A stretch of DNA of 64,000 bases from Schistocerca nitens (taxonomy: Eukaryota > Arthropoda > Insecta > Orthoptera > Acrididae): NCBI RefSeq assembly GCF_023898315.1, contig NC_064621.1, positions 537,127,383 to 537,191,382 of the forward strand. The letters are read 5' to 3'. Within the stretch, counting starts at the first letter, position 1, and the number at the start of each line of letters is the position of its first letter. Position numbers and translations under genes: made by a program. A model generated the notes under the pieces. It was not told the DNA's origin and did no database searches. It was given only the letters and a program-made list of their open reading frames with translations. Shown here piece by piece: positions 21,486-31,000 of the stretch.

Positions 21486-22742
21486 TATACACTGTGATTC
21501 GGTAATGATGTTAGAAACTTTCTAAGATGATGGAGAAGAATAAATGGATGAATTTGGGGTAAGGGTCCCTGTACCGGAAACGAATGAGTCGGAAGTTGGA
21601 AGCAAAACCCGTTCTGATAACTCCGACAGTGGAATACACGTACTGGTACTACTGTTGCCAAGATGGTAGGTTAGGCAACTTTCAGAGGTGATAGTATAGA
21701 CCAAAAACAAGAAAAAATGTCTGATAAACATGGGCTCTAAAATGTATACCTGGACTATGTTCACTCTTGTAAGAGAGTAGATGTGTTTCCCAGTAGCGAA
21801 GATGAAACAATGCTCGTACCTCCTTAGGTATGCATGTCAAAGCCTTATTTATTGGACTTTTTTCCTTGTTTTGGTCCATACTACCACATCTGAAAGTTGC
21901 ATACTCTACCTTCTTAGTAACAGCAGTACCACTATATACAGGGTGATCAAAAAGTCAGTATAAATTTGAAAACTTGATAAACCACGGAATAATGTAGATA
22001 GAGAGGTCAAAATTGACACACGTACTTGGAATGACATGGGGTTTTATTAGACCCGAAAAAAACAACGTTCACGAAATGTCCGACAGATGCGCGTCGTTTG
22101 GTGATGATCGTGTGCTCGGCCGCCACTTTCGTCATGCTTGTCCTCCCAGGTCCCCAGACCTCAGTCCGCGCGATTATTGGCTTTGAGGTTACCTTGAAGT
22201 CGCAAGTGTATCGTGATCGACCGACATCTCTAGGGTTGCTGGAAGACAACATCCGGCGCCAATGCCTCACCATAACTCCGGACATGCTTTACAGTGCTGT
22301 TCACAACATTATTCCTCGACTACAGCTATTGTTGAGGAATGATGGTGGACATATTGAGCATTTCCTGTAAAGAACATCATCTTTTCTTTGTCTTACTTTG
22401 TTATGCTAATTATTGCTATTCTAATCAGATGAAGCGCCGTCTGTCTGAGATTTTTTGAACTTTTGTATTTTTTCGGTTCTAATAAAACCCCATGTCATTC
22501 CAAGAATTTGTGTCAATTTGTACCTCTCTATCTACATTATTCCGTGATTTATTCAGTTTTCAAATTTATACTGACTTTTTATCACCCGGTATATTCCACC
22601 GTGAGAAGTCTCAGAATTGTTTTCGCTTATAGCTTTTGACTCGTCCGTTTTCGAACCAGGAAGCCTTACCTCAAATTGATAGATTTATACGTCTCCATCA
22701 TCTTGGAATGTTTGTACCATTATCACGGCATCGCCCTGTATA
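21486..22742. mobile_element. Fold-back element with long imperfect arms, carrying a nested insertion
   Basis: The left arm (about 21486-21760) and the right arm are inverted relatives, for example GATGATGGAGAAGAATAAAT on the left versus a mirrored TACGTCTCCATCATC on the right. The right arm is split into two parts, about 21810-21937 and 22592-22742, by the element at 21939-22589. The ends resemble TATACA(C/G)TG...CCCTGTATA. It encodes nothing recognisable and is related to the fold-back element at 3612-4184 through ACATGGGCT and GACCAAAACAAG-type blocks. Confidence 0.65.
21939..22589 (+). mobile_element. Internally deleted mariner-type element (MITE-like)
   Basis: Inverted repeats of about 115-120 bp start CAGGGTGATCAAAAAGTCAG on the left and mirror at 22470-22589 on the right, with TA on both sides. 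The interior (22130-22370) keeps only the transposase C-terminus. It reads SPDLSPRDYW in one frame and GYLKSQVYRDRPTSLGLLED onward in the same frame after one stop, ending with GHIEHFL. This is the end of a mariner-like DD41D-type protein. The catalytic N-terminal two-thirds is absent, so it could only have been moved by an enzyme supplied elsewhere. Confidence 0.8.
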
Positions 22743-22925
22743 TACACATATTTACAGACGCCGGCGCCAATAGCGTCGACATTCTGTAGGGTTGTTCGAT
22801 GACTTTTCCGGACTTGGGTTCCACTTCAGAATATTTTTTACTGAGTCCCCTCTAGAAGCCCTAGAAGTCTTTAACAGGAATTTCCGAAAACCCTGCAGGA
22901 AGTCTCAGATATAGTTGCTCACATG

Positions 22926-23118
22926 GTTCAAATGGCTCTGAGCACTATGCGACTTAACTTCTGAGGTCATCAGTCGCCTAGAACTTAGAACTAATTAAAC
23001 TTAACTAACCTAAGGACATCACACACATCCATGCCCGAGACAGGATTCGAACCTGCGACCAGAGCAGTCGCCGGTTCCAGACTGTAGCACCCAGAGCCGT
23101 ACGGCCACACCGGCCGGC
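22926..23118 (-). mobile_element. SINE (main family), near full length
   Basis: It shows the standard tail (GTTCAAATGGCTCTGAGCAC), body and box B (GGATTCGAACC) in reverse orientation, ending in the CGGCCGGC head. A perfect 11-bp duplication TTGCTCACATG is present at 22915-22925 and 23119-23129. Confidence 0.92.
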
Positions 23119-23261
23119 TTGCTCACATGTTTAAGAGCACTAAATTCATATAGTGTTCCAGACTGATAGTGATTTAGGTAGAAATATTCATCTTACAACA
23201 AATGGTTCCATACCATTCTCACAATCGAGGATATACAAAATTTATTGTGGTAAATGTGGTA

Positions 23262-23429
23262 GATTTAGGTTTTCCGTGACTTCCCTAAATCGTTTCAGGC
23301 GAATGCCGGGATGGTTCCTTTGAAAGGGCACGGCCGATTTCCTTCCCCATCTTTCCCTAACCCGAGCTTGCGCTCCGTCTCTAATGACCTCGTTGTCGAC
23401 GGGACGTTAAACAACACTAATCATCAATC
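23262..23429. repeat. SINE-like interspersed repeat (TTTAGGTTTTCCGTG family)
   Basis: It carries TTTAGGTTTTCCGTGACTTC, GAATGCCGGGATGGTTCC and AAAGGGCACGGCCGATTTCC, also found at 50732-50909. A 10-bp duplication AAATGTGGTA (23252-23261 and 23430-23439) marks it as a retroposed insertion. I see no tRNA box B, so its promoter origin is unclear. Confidence 0.75.
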
Positions 23430-23594
23430 AAATGTGGTAAATTTTACATAGGAAAAATTGAACGGAACTTTAAAGTACCACACAAAAGACGTTCAATGCA
23501 AAAAGAGAGCAACGCATCTGCCTTAAAAGCTCACCTTTGATGAGAAAATTATATTTCACAGGACAATGAATGTACACTCCAAGTTTTAGTCATA

Positions 23595-25016
23595 CACTCC
23601 TGGAAATGGAAAAAAGAACACATTGACACCGGTGTGTCAGACCCACCATACTTGCTCCGGACACTGCGAGAGGGCTGTACAAGCAATGATCACACGCACG
23701 GCACAGCGGACACACCAGGAACCGCGGTGTTGGCCGTCGAATGGCGCTAGCTGCGCAGCATTTGTGCACCGCCGCCGTCAGTGTCAGCCAGTTTGCCGTG
23801 GCATACGGAGCTCCATCGCAGTCTTTAACACTGGTAGCATGCCGCGACAGCGTGGACGTGAATCGTATGTGCAGTTGACGGACTTTGAGCGAGGGCGTAT
23901 AGTGGGCATGCGGGAGGCCGGGTGGACGTACCGCCGAATTGCTCAACACGTGGGGCGTGAGGTCTCCACAGTACATCGATGTTGTCGCCAGTGGTCGGCG
24001 GAAGGTGCACGTGCTCGTCGACCTGGGATCGGACCGCAGCGACGCACGGATGCACGCCAAGACCGTAGGATCCTACGCAGTGCCGTAGGGGACCGCACCG
24101 CCACTTCCCAGCAAATTAGGGACACTGTTGCTCCTGGGGTATCGGCGAGGACCATTCGCAACCGTCTCCATGAAGCTGGGCTACGGTCTCGCACACCGTT
24201 AGGCCGTCTTCCGCTCACGCCCCAACATCGTGCAGCCCGCCTCCAGTGGTGTCGCGACAGGCGTGAATGGAGGGACGAATGGAGACGTGTCGTCTTCAGC
24301 GATGAGAGTCGCTTCTGCCTTGGTGCCAGTGATGGTCGTATGCGTGTTTGGCGCCGTGCAGGTGAGCGCCACAATCAGGACTGCATACGACCGAGGCACA
24401 CAGGGCCAACACCCGGCATCATGGTGTGGGGAGCGATCTCCTACACTGGCCGTACACCACTGGTGATCGTCGAGGGGACACTGAATAGTGCACGGTACAT
24501 CCAAACCGTCATCGAACCCATCGTTCTACCATTCCTAGACCGGCAAGGGAACTTGCTGTTCCAACAGGACAATGCACGTCCGCATGTATCCCGTGCCACC
24601 CAACGTGCTCTAGAAGGTGTAAGTCAACTAGCCTGGCCAGCAAGATCTCCGGATCTGTCCCCCATTGAGCATGTTTGGGACTGGATGAAGCGTCGTCTCA
24701 CGCGGTCTGCACGTCCAGCACGAACGCTGGTCCAACTGAGGCGCCAGGTGGAAATGGCATGGCAAGCCGTTCCACAGGACTACATCGAGCATCTCTACGA
24801 TCGTCTCCATGGGAGAATAGCAGCCTGCATTGCTGCGAAAGGTGGATATACACTGAACTAGTGCCGACATTGTGCATGCTCTGTTGCCTGTGTCTATGTG
24901 CCTGTGGTTCTGTCAGTGTGATCATGTGATGTATGTGACCCCAGGAATGTGTCAATAAAGTTTCCCCTTCCTGGGACAATGAATTCACGGTGTTCTTATT
25001 TCAATTTCCAGGAGTG
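23595..25016 (+). mobile_element. Tc1/mariner-superfamily element, copy 2, complete
   Basis: It has the same inverted repeats as copies 1 and 3 (CACTCCTGGAAAT...), TA at 23593-23594 and 25017-25018, and a length of 1,422 bp. The transposase frame is open, and an AATAAA polyadenylation signal lies at 24954-24959 between the stop and the right end. Of the three copies it is the best candidate for an active element. Confidence 0.95.
23839..24861 (+). CDS. Tc1-like transposase, 340 codons (copy 2, catalytic residues intact)
   Basis: It would excise and reinsert the element at TA sites. The start is the ATG opening MPRQRGRESYVQ; the frame is open from 23623 but the upstream 72 codons overlap the leader and give no family match. 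N-terminal helix-turn-helix segments (FERGRIVGMREAGWTYRRIA near residue 16; a second around 85-112) precede the DDE core with D155 (VVFSDESRF), D244 (FQQDNARPH) and E277 (PIEHVWDW). There are 32 residues between D244 and E277, whereas Tc1 itself has 34. It differs from the majority of the three copies at five positions (P9S, T64I, N164S, P265A and the last residue Y340N), none of them catalytic. The C-terminus ends IAAKGGYTLN. Confidence 0.94.
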   Translation: MPRQRGRESYVQLTDFERGRIVGMREAGWTYRRIAQHVGREVSTVHRCCRQWSAEGARARRPGIGPQRRTDARQDRRILRSAVGDRTATSQQIRDTVAPGVSARTIRNRLHEAGLRSRTPLGRLPLTPQHRAARLQWCRDRREWRDEWRRVVFSDESRFCLGASDGRMRVWRRAGERHNQDCIRPRHTGPTPGIMVWGAISYTGRTPLVIVEGTLNSARYIQTVIEPIVLPFLDRQGNLLFQQDNARPHVSRATQRALEGVSQLAWPARSPDLSPIEHVWDWMKRRLTRSARPARTLVQLRRQVEMAWQAVPQDYIEHLYDRLHGRIAACIAAKGGYTLN

Positions 25017-25018
25017 TA

Positions 25019-25580
25019 TTATAGGTAATTACAATGTTTGAGAAAACACTACATCCAATACAGCGTACAGACTTTTTGTATTGTAACATTAATTTAAATT
25101 CATTCGTTGTTACGTTTTTAGGTGCATTTTGAAATGAACTAAACTGTAAATTAACATTGCTTAATAAAATACAGTTTTAAAACAGAGGCACGTGGAATGA
25201 TGTCTTTCTTCAAATTTATCAAGGCTGTGGTTCCCACTCAGAAGGAACCGAGATATGCAGAAATTTCAGAGTAAGATACTCTGAAAATTTCATAGCACGG
25301 AACAAGTGACAGTATATCTCTACATTTACAGAAGACCAAACTAAAACAATCACGATAATTATCGCATAAAAACATATTGCACACCACACGGAAAACAATG
25401 ACGATACTAATGGTATAGATACATACCTACAGATCCTCAGGTACAATAACTTATGCTACTATTTACTAACAAGAGAATAAAATTTTCACGTTCAAGAAAG
25501 CAATTACACAGGGCGAAAAACTCATCACTGAGGAAACAGTACTCTACAACAGTACATTATTCATTACTCTAGATGAACTA

Positions 25581-25635
<55 letters not shown>

Positions 25636-26084
25636 CATACACAAAACAGTGAAAAGACTGCTGTAATGTTCGTGTGTACTGAGAAGTGCTCGTAAGCCAC
25701 AGTAGTAAAATAAAAAACATAGCCTATGAGTGCGATTAAACCTAAGTTCATGATGGTACAGGTCCACAACAGAATCCATAAATTGCACAGCAGACAATTT
25801 TCCAAAACAGAAACTATCCTAACTGAACTCACGCCCGAAAGTCGCTTTAATCATAAAAGTAACGACAACAAAGCATTTAGCAGCTGAATACTTACCAACT
25901 ATTGATCAGAAAAGCTCAACTTAAGCAATGATAAGGCTCAGATGGCGGCATATGCCTTACACAGAGTTTGGAGGTAACTTTATTGTGCGAAAAAAATCCA
26001 TACAGACATTACCTCAACGTCCTTGTGATGCAAATGACACTTTAGGCTAGGACTGATTTTGTTTGACAGTCAAACTCATGTATA
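25019..26084. other. No gene recognised; contains (CA)n microsatellite
   Basis: This is AT-rich DNA without recognisable coding. Short frames on the minus strand near 25219-25830 are partly made of the dinucleotide repeat. Confidence 0.5.
25582..25633. repeat. (CA)n microsatellite
   Basis: It has about 26 uninterrupted CA units and is likely to be length-polymorphic. Confidence 0.97.
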
Positions 26085-26236
26085 TACGACCGCTACGGTC
26101 GCAGGTTCGAATCCTGCCTCGGGCATGGATGTGTGTGATGTCCTTAGGTTAGCTAGGTTTAAGTAGTTCTACGTTCTAGGGGACTGATGATCTCAGAAGT
26201 TAAGTCCAATAGTGCTCCGAGCCATTTGAACCATCC
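26085..26236 (+). mobile_element. SINE (main family), head-truncated
   Basis: It starts inside the tRNA-like head (ACCGCTACGGTCGCAGG), continues through GGTTCGAATCCTGCCTCGG and ends GAGCCATTTGAACCATC. No clear target duplication is visible, which fits truncation or later damage at its left edge. Confidence 0.85.
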
Positions 26237-26239
26237 GAG

Positions 26240-27250
26240 GAAAACATCGATCGCGCTTTAAACGTCTTCATTCGTTCACTTACGAAGTCCATCTGCACTG
26301 CTGCCAGACAGTTGCAGCTATCACGTTCAACTGTGCGAAAGGTCCTCCACGAGAACTTACGGTTGTATGCTTACAAAGTGCAACTGTTACAGACACTTCA
26401 GCCAAATGACAAGCCAAAACGGACAGAGTTTGCTCTCAGCATGCTGGAACGCCTTTAGGAGGATGAAGCATTCCTCAAACGAGTTTCTTTCAGTGAAGAG
26501 GCAACTTTTCATGTTTCTGCGACATTAAACAGACACAATGTGAGAATCTGGGAATCTGAGCACCCCCATATGACTAGGGAGCTTCACTAGGATATTCCAA
26601 AGTGAATGTGTGGCGTGGAATAACTGGTCCATTTTTCTTCAACGAGTCAACCATTATTGCAGATGTTTACCTCGACCTTCTGACCGAATATGTGGCACCA
26701 CTACTGATTGACTTACAACCAACTATCATTTTTGGCCTGAATCGCAAGGTTCAATTTCGATTCCGTTTTAATCTCGGTAGCTTTCCCAATATTGAAGTAA
26801 ACACTGCACAAGGTACTAATCCCACAATCTTCCAGCAAGGTGGTGCACGACCACATTGGGGAGTGCATGTTCGTCGGTTCCTCAATGAAACATTTCCAGG
26901 CAGATGGATTGGGAAGGATGGGCCAATTCCTTGGCCACCGCGTTCGCCAGATATCACTCCCATGGTCTTTTTTATGGGGTATGTAAAAGATATCGTGTAT
27001 CAAGTACAGATACGGGACATTGCTGACTTAAAGCCAAGGATTCGTAATGCCATTGCCCCCATTGATGACGCTATGCTACGGCGAACGTGGCAAGAAATCG
27101 AGTACCATTTTGATGTGCTTTGTGCAACTAAAGGCGCCCATATAGAGGTCTATTAAACACTGCAAAAAAAAATTACAACAAAGGAAATGTTGTTAAAATA
27201 TTTCAACAACTGCCGCTGTAATAAAATTTTGAATTTGCAAAGGGACTCTA
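26240..27250 (+). pseudogene. Mariner-type (DD41D-like) transposase relic with 99-nt foreign patch
   Basis: Translation gives a mariner-related transposase from STVRKVLHENLRLYAYK (about 26328) through NVWRGITGPFFF (26605) to GAHIEVY (27154). All three catalytic Asp positions are changed: SFSEEATFH (D to E), FQQGGARPH (D to G) and DITPMVFF (D to V). The spacing from the second to the third position is 41 residues. Stops occur near 26457 and 26588. A 33-codon segment at about 26734-26832 interrupts the FQQD block in frame and does not belong to the family. It matches the integrase relic at 29407-29504. Confidence 0.8.
26735..26832 (+). repeat. 98-bp patch copied from 29407-29504
   Basis: The 98 bases match 29407-29504 with a single mismatch (CCCAAT versus CTCAAT), in the same orientation. 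In its donor context the complement encodes part of the KRBA2-like integrase protein. Here it splits the transposase motif TIIF/QQGGARPH. No inverted ends or long target duplication are seen. Confidence 0.9.
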
Positions 27251-27371
27251 TGTACACATTACTGGCGTTGTGGGAACTCCCGTTTTTCTATAGAGAGCCT
27301 AGGTAATGTATAGAATTCATGATGGTTTTAGGCAAACTACGAAATATAAGTTCTTATGAAAATGTTACATA

Positions 27372-28685
27372 CGAGGTGCATTCAAGTTCTAAGGCCTCCG
27401 ATTTTTTTTTCTAATTAACTACTCACCCGAAATCGATGAAACTGGCGTTACTTCTCGACGTAATCGCCCTGCAGACGTACACATTTTTCACAACGCTGAC
27501 ACCATGATTCCATGGCAGCGGCGAAGGCTTCTTTAGGAGTCTGTTTTGACCACTGGAAAATCGCTGAGGCAATAGCAGCACGGCTGGTGAATGTGCGGCC
27601 ATGGAGAGTGTATTTCATTGTTGGAAAAAGCCAAAAGTTACTAGGAGCCTGGTCAGGTGAGTAGGGAGCATGAGGAATCACTTCAAAGTTGTTATTATGA
27701 AGACACTATTGCGTAACGTTAGCTCGATGTGCGGGTGCGTTGTCTTGGTGAAACAGCACACGCGCAGCCCTTCCCGGACGTTTATGTTGCAGTGCAGGAA
27801 GGAATTTGTTCTTCAAAACATTTTCGTAGGATTCACCTGTTACCGTAGTGCCCTTTGGAATGCAATGGGTAAGGATTACGCCCTCGCTGTCCCAGAACTT
27901 GGACACCATCATTTTTTCAGCACTGGCGGTTACCCGAAATTTTTTTGGTGGCGGTGAATCTGTGTGCTTCCATTGAGCTGACTGGCGCTTTGTTTCTGGA
28001 TTGAAAAATGGCATCCACGTCTCATCCATTGTCACAACCGACGAAAAGAAAGTCCCACTCATGCTGTCGTTGCGTGCCAACATTGCTTGGCAACATGCCA
28101 CACGGGCAGCCATGTGGTCGTCTGTCAGCATTCGTGGCACCCACCTGGATGACACTTTTCGCATTTTCAGGTCGTCATGCAGGATTGTGTGCAGTGAACC
28201 CACAGAAATGCCAACTCTGGAGGTGATCTGTTCAACAGTCATTCGGCGATCCACCAAAACAATTCTTTCCACATTCTCGATCATGTCGTCAGACCGGCTT
28301 GTGCGAGCCCAAGGTTGTTTCGGTTTGTTTGTCACACAATGTTCTGCCTTCATTAAACTGTCTCAACCACGAACGCACTTTCGACACATCCATAACTCCA
28401 TCACCACATGTCTCCTTCAACTGTCGAATTTCAATTGGTTTCACACCACGCAAATTCAGAAAACGAATGATTGCACGCTGTTCAGGTAAGGAAAACGTCG
28501 CCATTTTAAGTATTTAAAACCTCATTCTCGCCGCTGGCGGTAAAATTCCATCTGCCGTACGGTGCTGCCATCTCTGGGACGTATTGACAATGAACGCAGC
28601 CTCATTTTAAAACATTGTGCATGTTCCTATCTCTTTCCAGTCCGGAGAAAAAAAATCGGAGGCCTTAGAACTTGAATGCACCCCG
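27372..28685 (-). mobile_element. Mariner (Mos1-like) element, complete ends, disabled
   Basis: Inverted repeats of nearly 40 bp start CGAGGTGCATTCAAGTTC on the left and CGGGGTGCATTC on the right, with TA at 27370-27371 and 28686-28687. The length is 1,314 bp, close to Mos1 at about 1.29 kb. One transposase gene fills it on the minus strand. Confidence 0.9.
27448..28504 (-). pseudogene. Mariner transposase (Mos1-like), one frameshift and one stop
   Basis: It starts MATFSLPEQRAIIRFLNLRG at 28504. A frameshift near 28320-28350 moves the frame to VTNKPKQPWARTSRSDDM. The linker motif SRWVPRMLTDD and catalytic D1 (VVTMDETW) and D2 (LFHQDNAPAH) are intact. A TAG stop follows NVTQ at about 27706. 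The same frame then continues with APYSPDQAPSNFWLFP, where the third catalytic Asp of YSPDLAPSD is Asn. It ends LQGDYVEK at 27448. The family normally encodes about 345 residues; this copy needs two repairs and has lost its third catalytic residue. Confidence 0.88.
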
Positions 28686-29406
28686 TACTTTTCCTAGGCA
28701 TTATACAGAATGACCCCTATTAGTTACGAAAAGTGTTATAGGGGCAGAAGACGAGAAGCCCTCATTAATTAATATGCATTCGAAACTGAAGGAACAAAAC
28801 TACTAAATAGAATACAGGATATTCTTACGGGAAAACAATGAAAGCAGAACTGAGATTGAAGTACTTGTTTCAGTAAGTACTCACTTTTATTCTTAAAAAA
28901 AAAAAACACTTGACATTTTGGCAACTTGATCTTGCATATACATTTCACTATGTAAGATGAATGTGAACAGAATACTGTTCCCGGTAAAAGACAAAGCAGC
29001 ACTTGAATGACCTACTTGTTGCAATAGGCAAGGCTAGAGCGCATTTTAATTGCACTTAATTTCGTGTTGCTTATAAACCTGACGAATCCTTGACCGCTTC
29101 TTGTGGACTGAGAAGTAACTGCAGTTCGGAGAGCTATTTCGTCGTCAGAACGTCTTCAGTTCTCATCACGTTCTGTGGACATACGGTAACTCTGACCTTG
29201 CGTGGAGCTGCTTCAAGATTCCTTCTACAGTTCCAATTCGGATGAAAACTATCTTCCGTCACGTTCGTAATAACTGCCAAAAGACTGCGTGAGTCACGCC
29301 GCCCTTTTGTCGATGTCGAGAACCGGAACTCGCACAATCACACCCAAAGGCAAAGGAGGAATTCTTTTTGTCCGAATCCTTTTTCATTTTTTTTTTTTTT
29401 TTTTTT

Positions 29407-29504
29407 GCCTGAATCGCAAGGTTCAATTTCGATTCCGTTTTAATCTCGGTAGCTTTCTCAATATTGAAGTAAACACTGCACAAGGTACTAATCCCACAAT
29501 CTTC
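29407..29504 (-). repeat. Donor copy of the 98-bp patch, within the integrase relic
   Basis: The complement continues the integrase-type reading (CGISTLCSVYFNIEKATEIK) from the Cys/His-rich segment without a break. This makes the copy here the native one and 26735-26832 the derived one. A long T run (29387-29406) precedes it on the plus strand. Confidence 0.8.
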
Positions 29505-30248
29505 TACTTCGTCGCCGTCATCGTCTTTAGAAGAATGTCCACAGGTGTCATGATCGTTTTGGCCACACTTTGGACACGTGTGAGCACCGCTGTTTTTTTT
29601 TATTTTTTGAAGAAGACGCCGCGGACATAAGAAAAAGAATAATTTTTGTTAACCACAGAAATGGAAGGCTGTTCCATAAACATCATGGATTGCATTCTCA
29701 TTTATATATTATGGCCTTACATTGATTCCTCTCGTCTTTCTGATGTTGTGTTGTTTGTACGCTACTATTTTCTTCGGCTCTTCCTCAATCTCTACGTCTT
29801 GTAAGACTTTTTCAGGCAGGGACGACGTCGAAAGACTTAATCTAGCTTTGCAGCCGAACATTGCTTTGTATGGTGACCTGTTAACTCCAGGATGAAAATC
29901 TGTAGTTGTCGTAACCTGGACGAACTGCAGTCAGTTAGTCCATCAGCTAGTTTTTTCATCTTGCACCCAAGCTCGCAGCATATTTTCAGTGTTGTGATCT
30001 GCTTTTCCGACGCTCCCCTGACTTTGTGAGTGGCGTGCATTATCATGGACGATCTTCAAGGTGGGCCAATACTCCTTTAGGATGCTTACGATATTGTTTG
30101 CAAATTCGCTGCGATTATCGTACTGTGGAATCGTTGGAGCACGAAACAACGTAAATATGTCGATGAGGTTGTAGGCTACCTCTTGTGCTATCTTTCATTT
30201 CAGAGCGCTGCAAAGTACAAACTTAGTGAGGTAATCCTGGTACACCAT

Positions 30249-30459
30249 AAAATGGAAATGCCTTGTGACTAGGGCCTCACTTCGGGTAGACCGTTCGCCT
30301 GGTGCAAGTCTTTCGAGTTGACGCCACTTCGGCGAGTTGCGTGTCGATAGGGATGAAATGATAAGGACAAGACAACACCCAGTCCCAGCTGGGAATCGAA
30401 CCCGGACCGTTAGGTATGACATGCCGTCGCGCTGACCACTCAGCTACCAGGGGCGGACT
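30249..30459 (-). mobile_element. tRNA-headed SINE, third family (variant head)
   Basis: The reverse complement begins GTCCGCCCCTGGTAGCTGAG, contains box B GGGTTCGATTCC and the core CTGGGTGTTGTCTTGTCC, and ends near CATTTTATGG. A perfect 11-bp duplication TGGTACACCAT flanks it (30238-30248 and 30460-30470). It splits the integrase motif MVYQDYLTKF. Confidence 0.85.
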
Positions 30460-31000
30460 TGGTACACCATTATAAACTTGTACTCTCTATCACGATGGGA
30501 CTGAAAATCGATGAGATCGACCTGACAACGGGAACTGAATTCCGAAAGAACCATTGGCTTGATCACAACACCATTTTAACACCTTTTTGCTTCTGCTGGC
30601 AAGGCTCACAATCGTGAATGTACAGCTCAGTATCATGACGGGTAATGTTCTTGTACTTGGGTGAAATCTTCCTGAACATCCTGTCCAGCCCCCCACAACC
30701 AATAGACAAATGGACCTTTTGGAGTATCTCAAATAACTCAGAGTCCACGAAGTAAAATTGAACAGCACTCGTGCCTTCTTCAACAGGACAGACTGACAGT
30801 CTTTCCTCAAGCATCATTACGTCATAGTGTTTGAGCAGCAAATAGTTCCGTGGTTCATTCTTCACGGTCATCTTAGCCTTTTTCACATCGTTGACCAACT
30901 TTCGGTAACTGGTTTTGGTTTGGAAAACACAGTTTTCAGCAGCATTGGCTTTTACTTGAGATAATTCATGGCAAAATCGCCGTTGAATGTCAGAATGGTG

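Larger units (their letters stand above)
28780..31000 (-). pseudogene. KRBA2/SCAND3-like integrase gene relic, SINE-interrupted
   Basis: The minus strand encodes, in order, an N-terminal region (RRFCHELSQVKANAAENCV near 30940), an H2C2 zinc finger (VHLSIGCGG...CEPCQQKQKG, 30590-30710), an integrase core with CQVDLIDFQS near 30520, MVYQDYLTKFV across the SINE, PQYDNRSEF near 30120 and GSVGKADHNTENML near 29960, then FGCKARLSLSTSSLP (29860). After that come a Cys/His-rich segment (HTCPKCGQNDHDTCGHS, 29550-29600) and a decayed C-terminal part to about 28780. The catalytic Glu expected in GSVER is Gly. Stops and frameshifts are scattered. Proteins of this shape are known as KRBA2-type integrases derived from gypsy/GIN-like elements. 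No terminal repeats were found. Confidence 0.7.

Noticed and set aside
25564-25832. Small membrane-protein-like frames on the minus strand
   Set aside because: One is largely a Val-Cys run from the (CA)n microsatellite; the other is a neighbouring chance frame.
29289-29630. A 113-codon plus-strand frame including the 98-bp repeat
   Set aside because: The complementary strand carries the coherent KRBA2-like reading through the same bases, so the plus-strand frame is a shadow.
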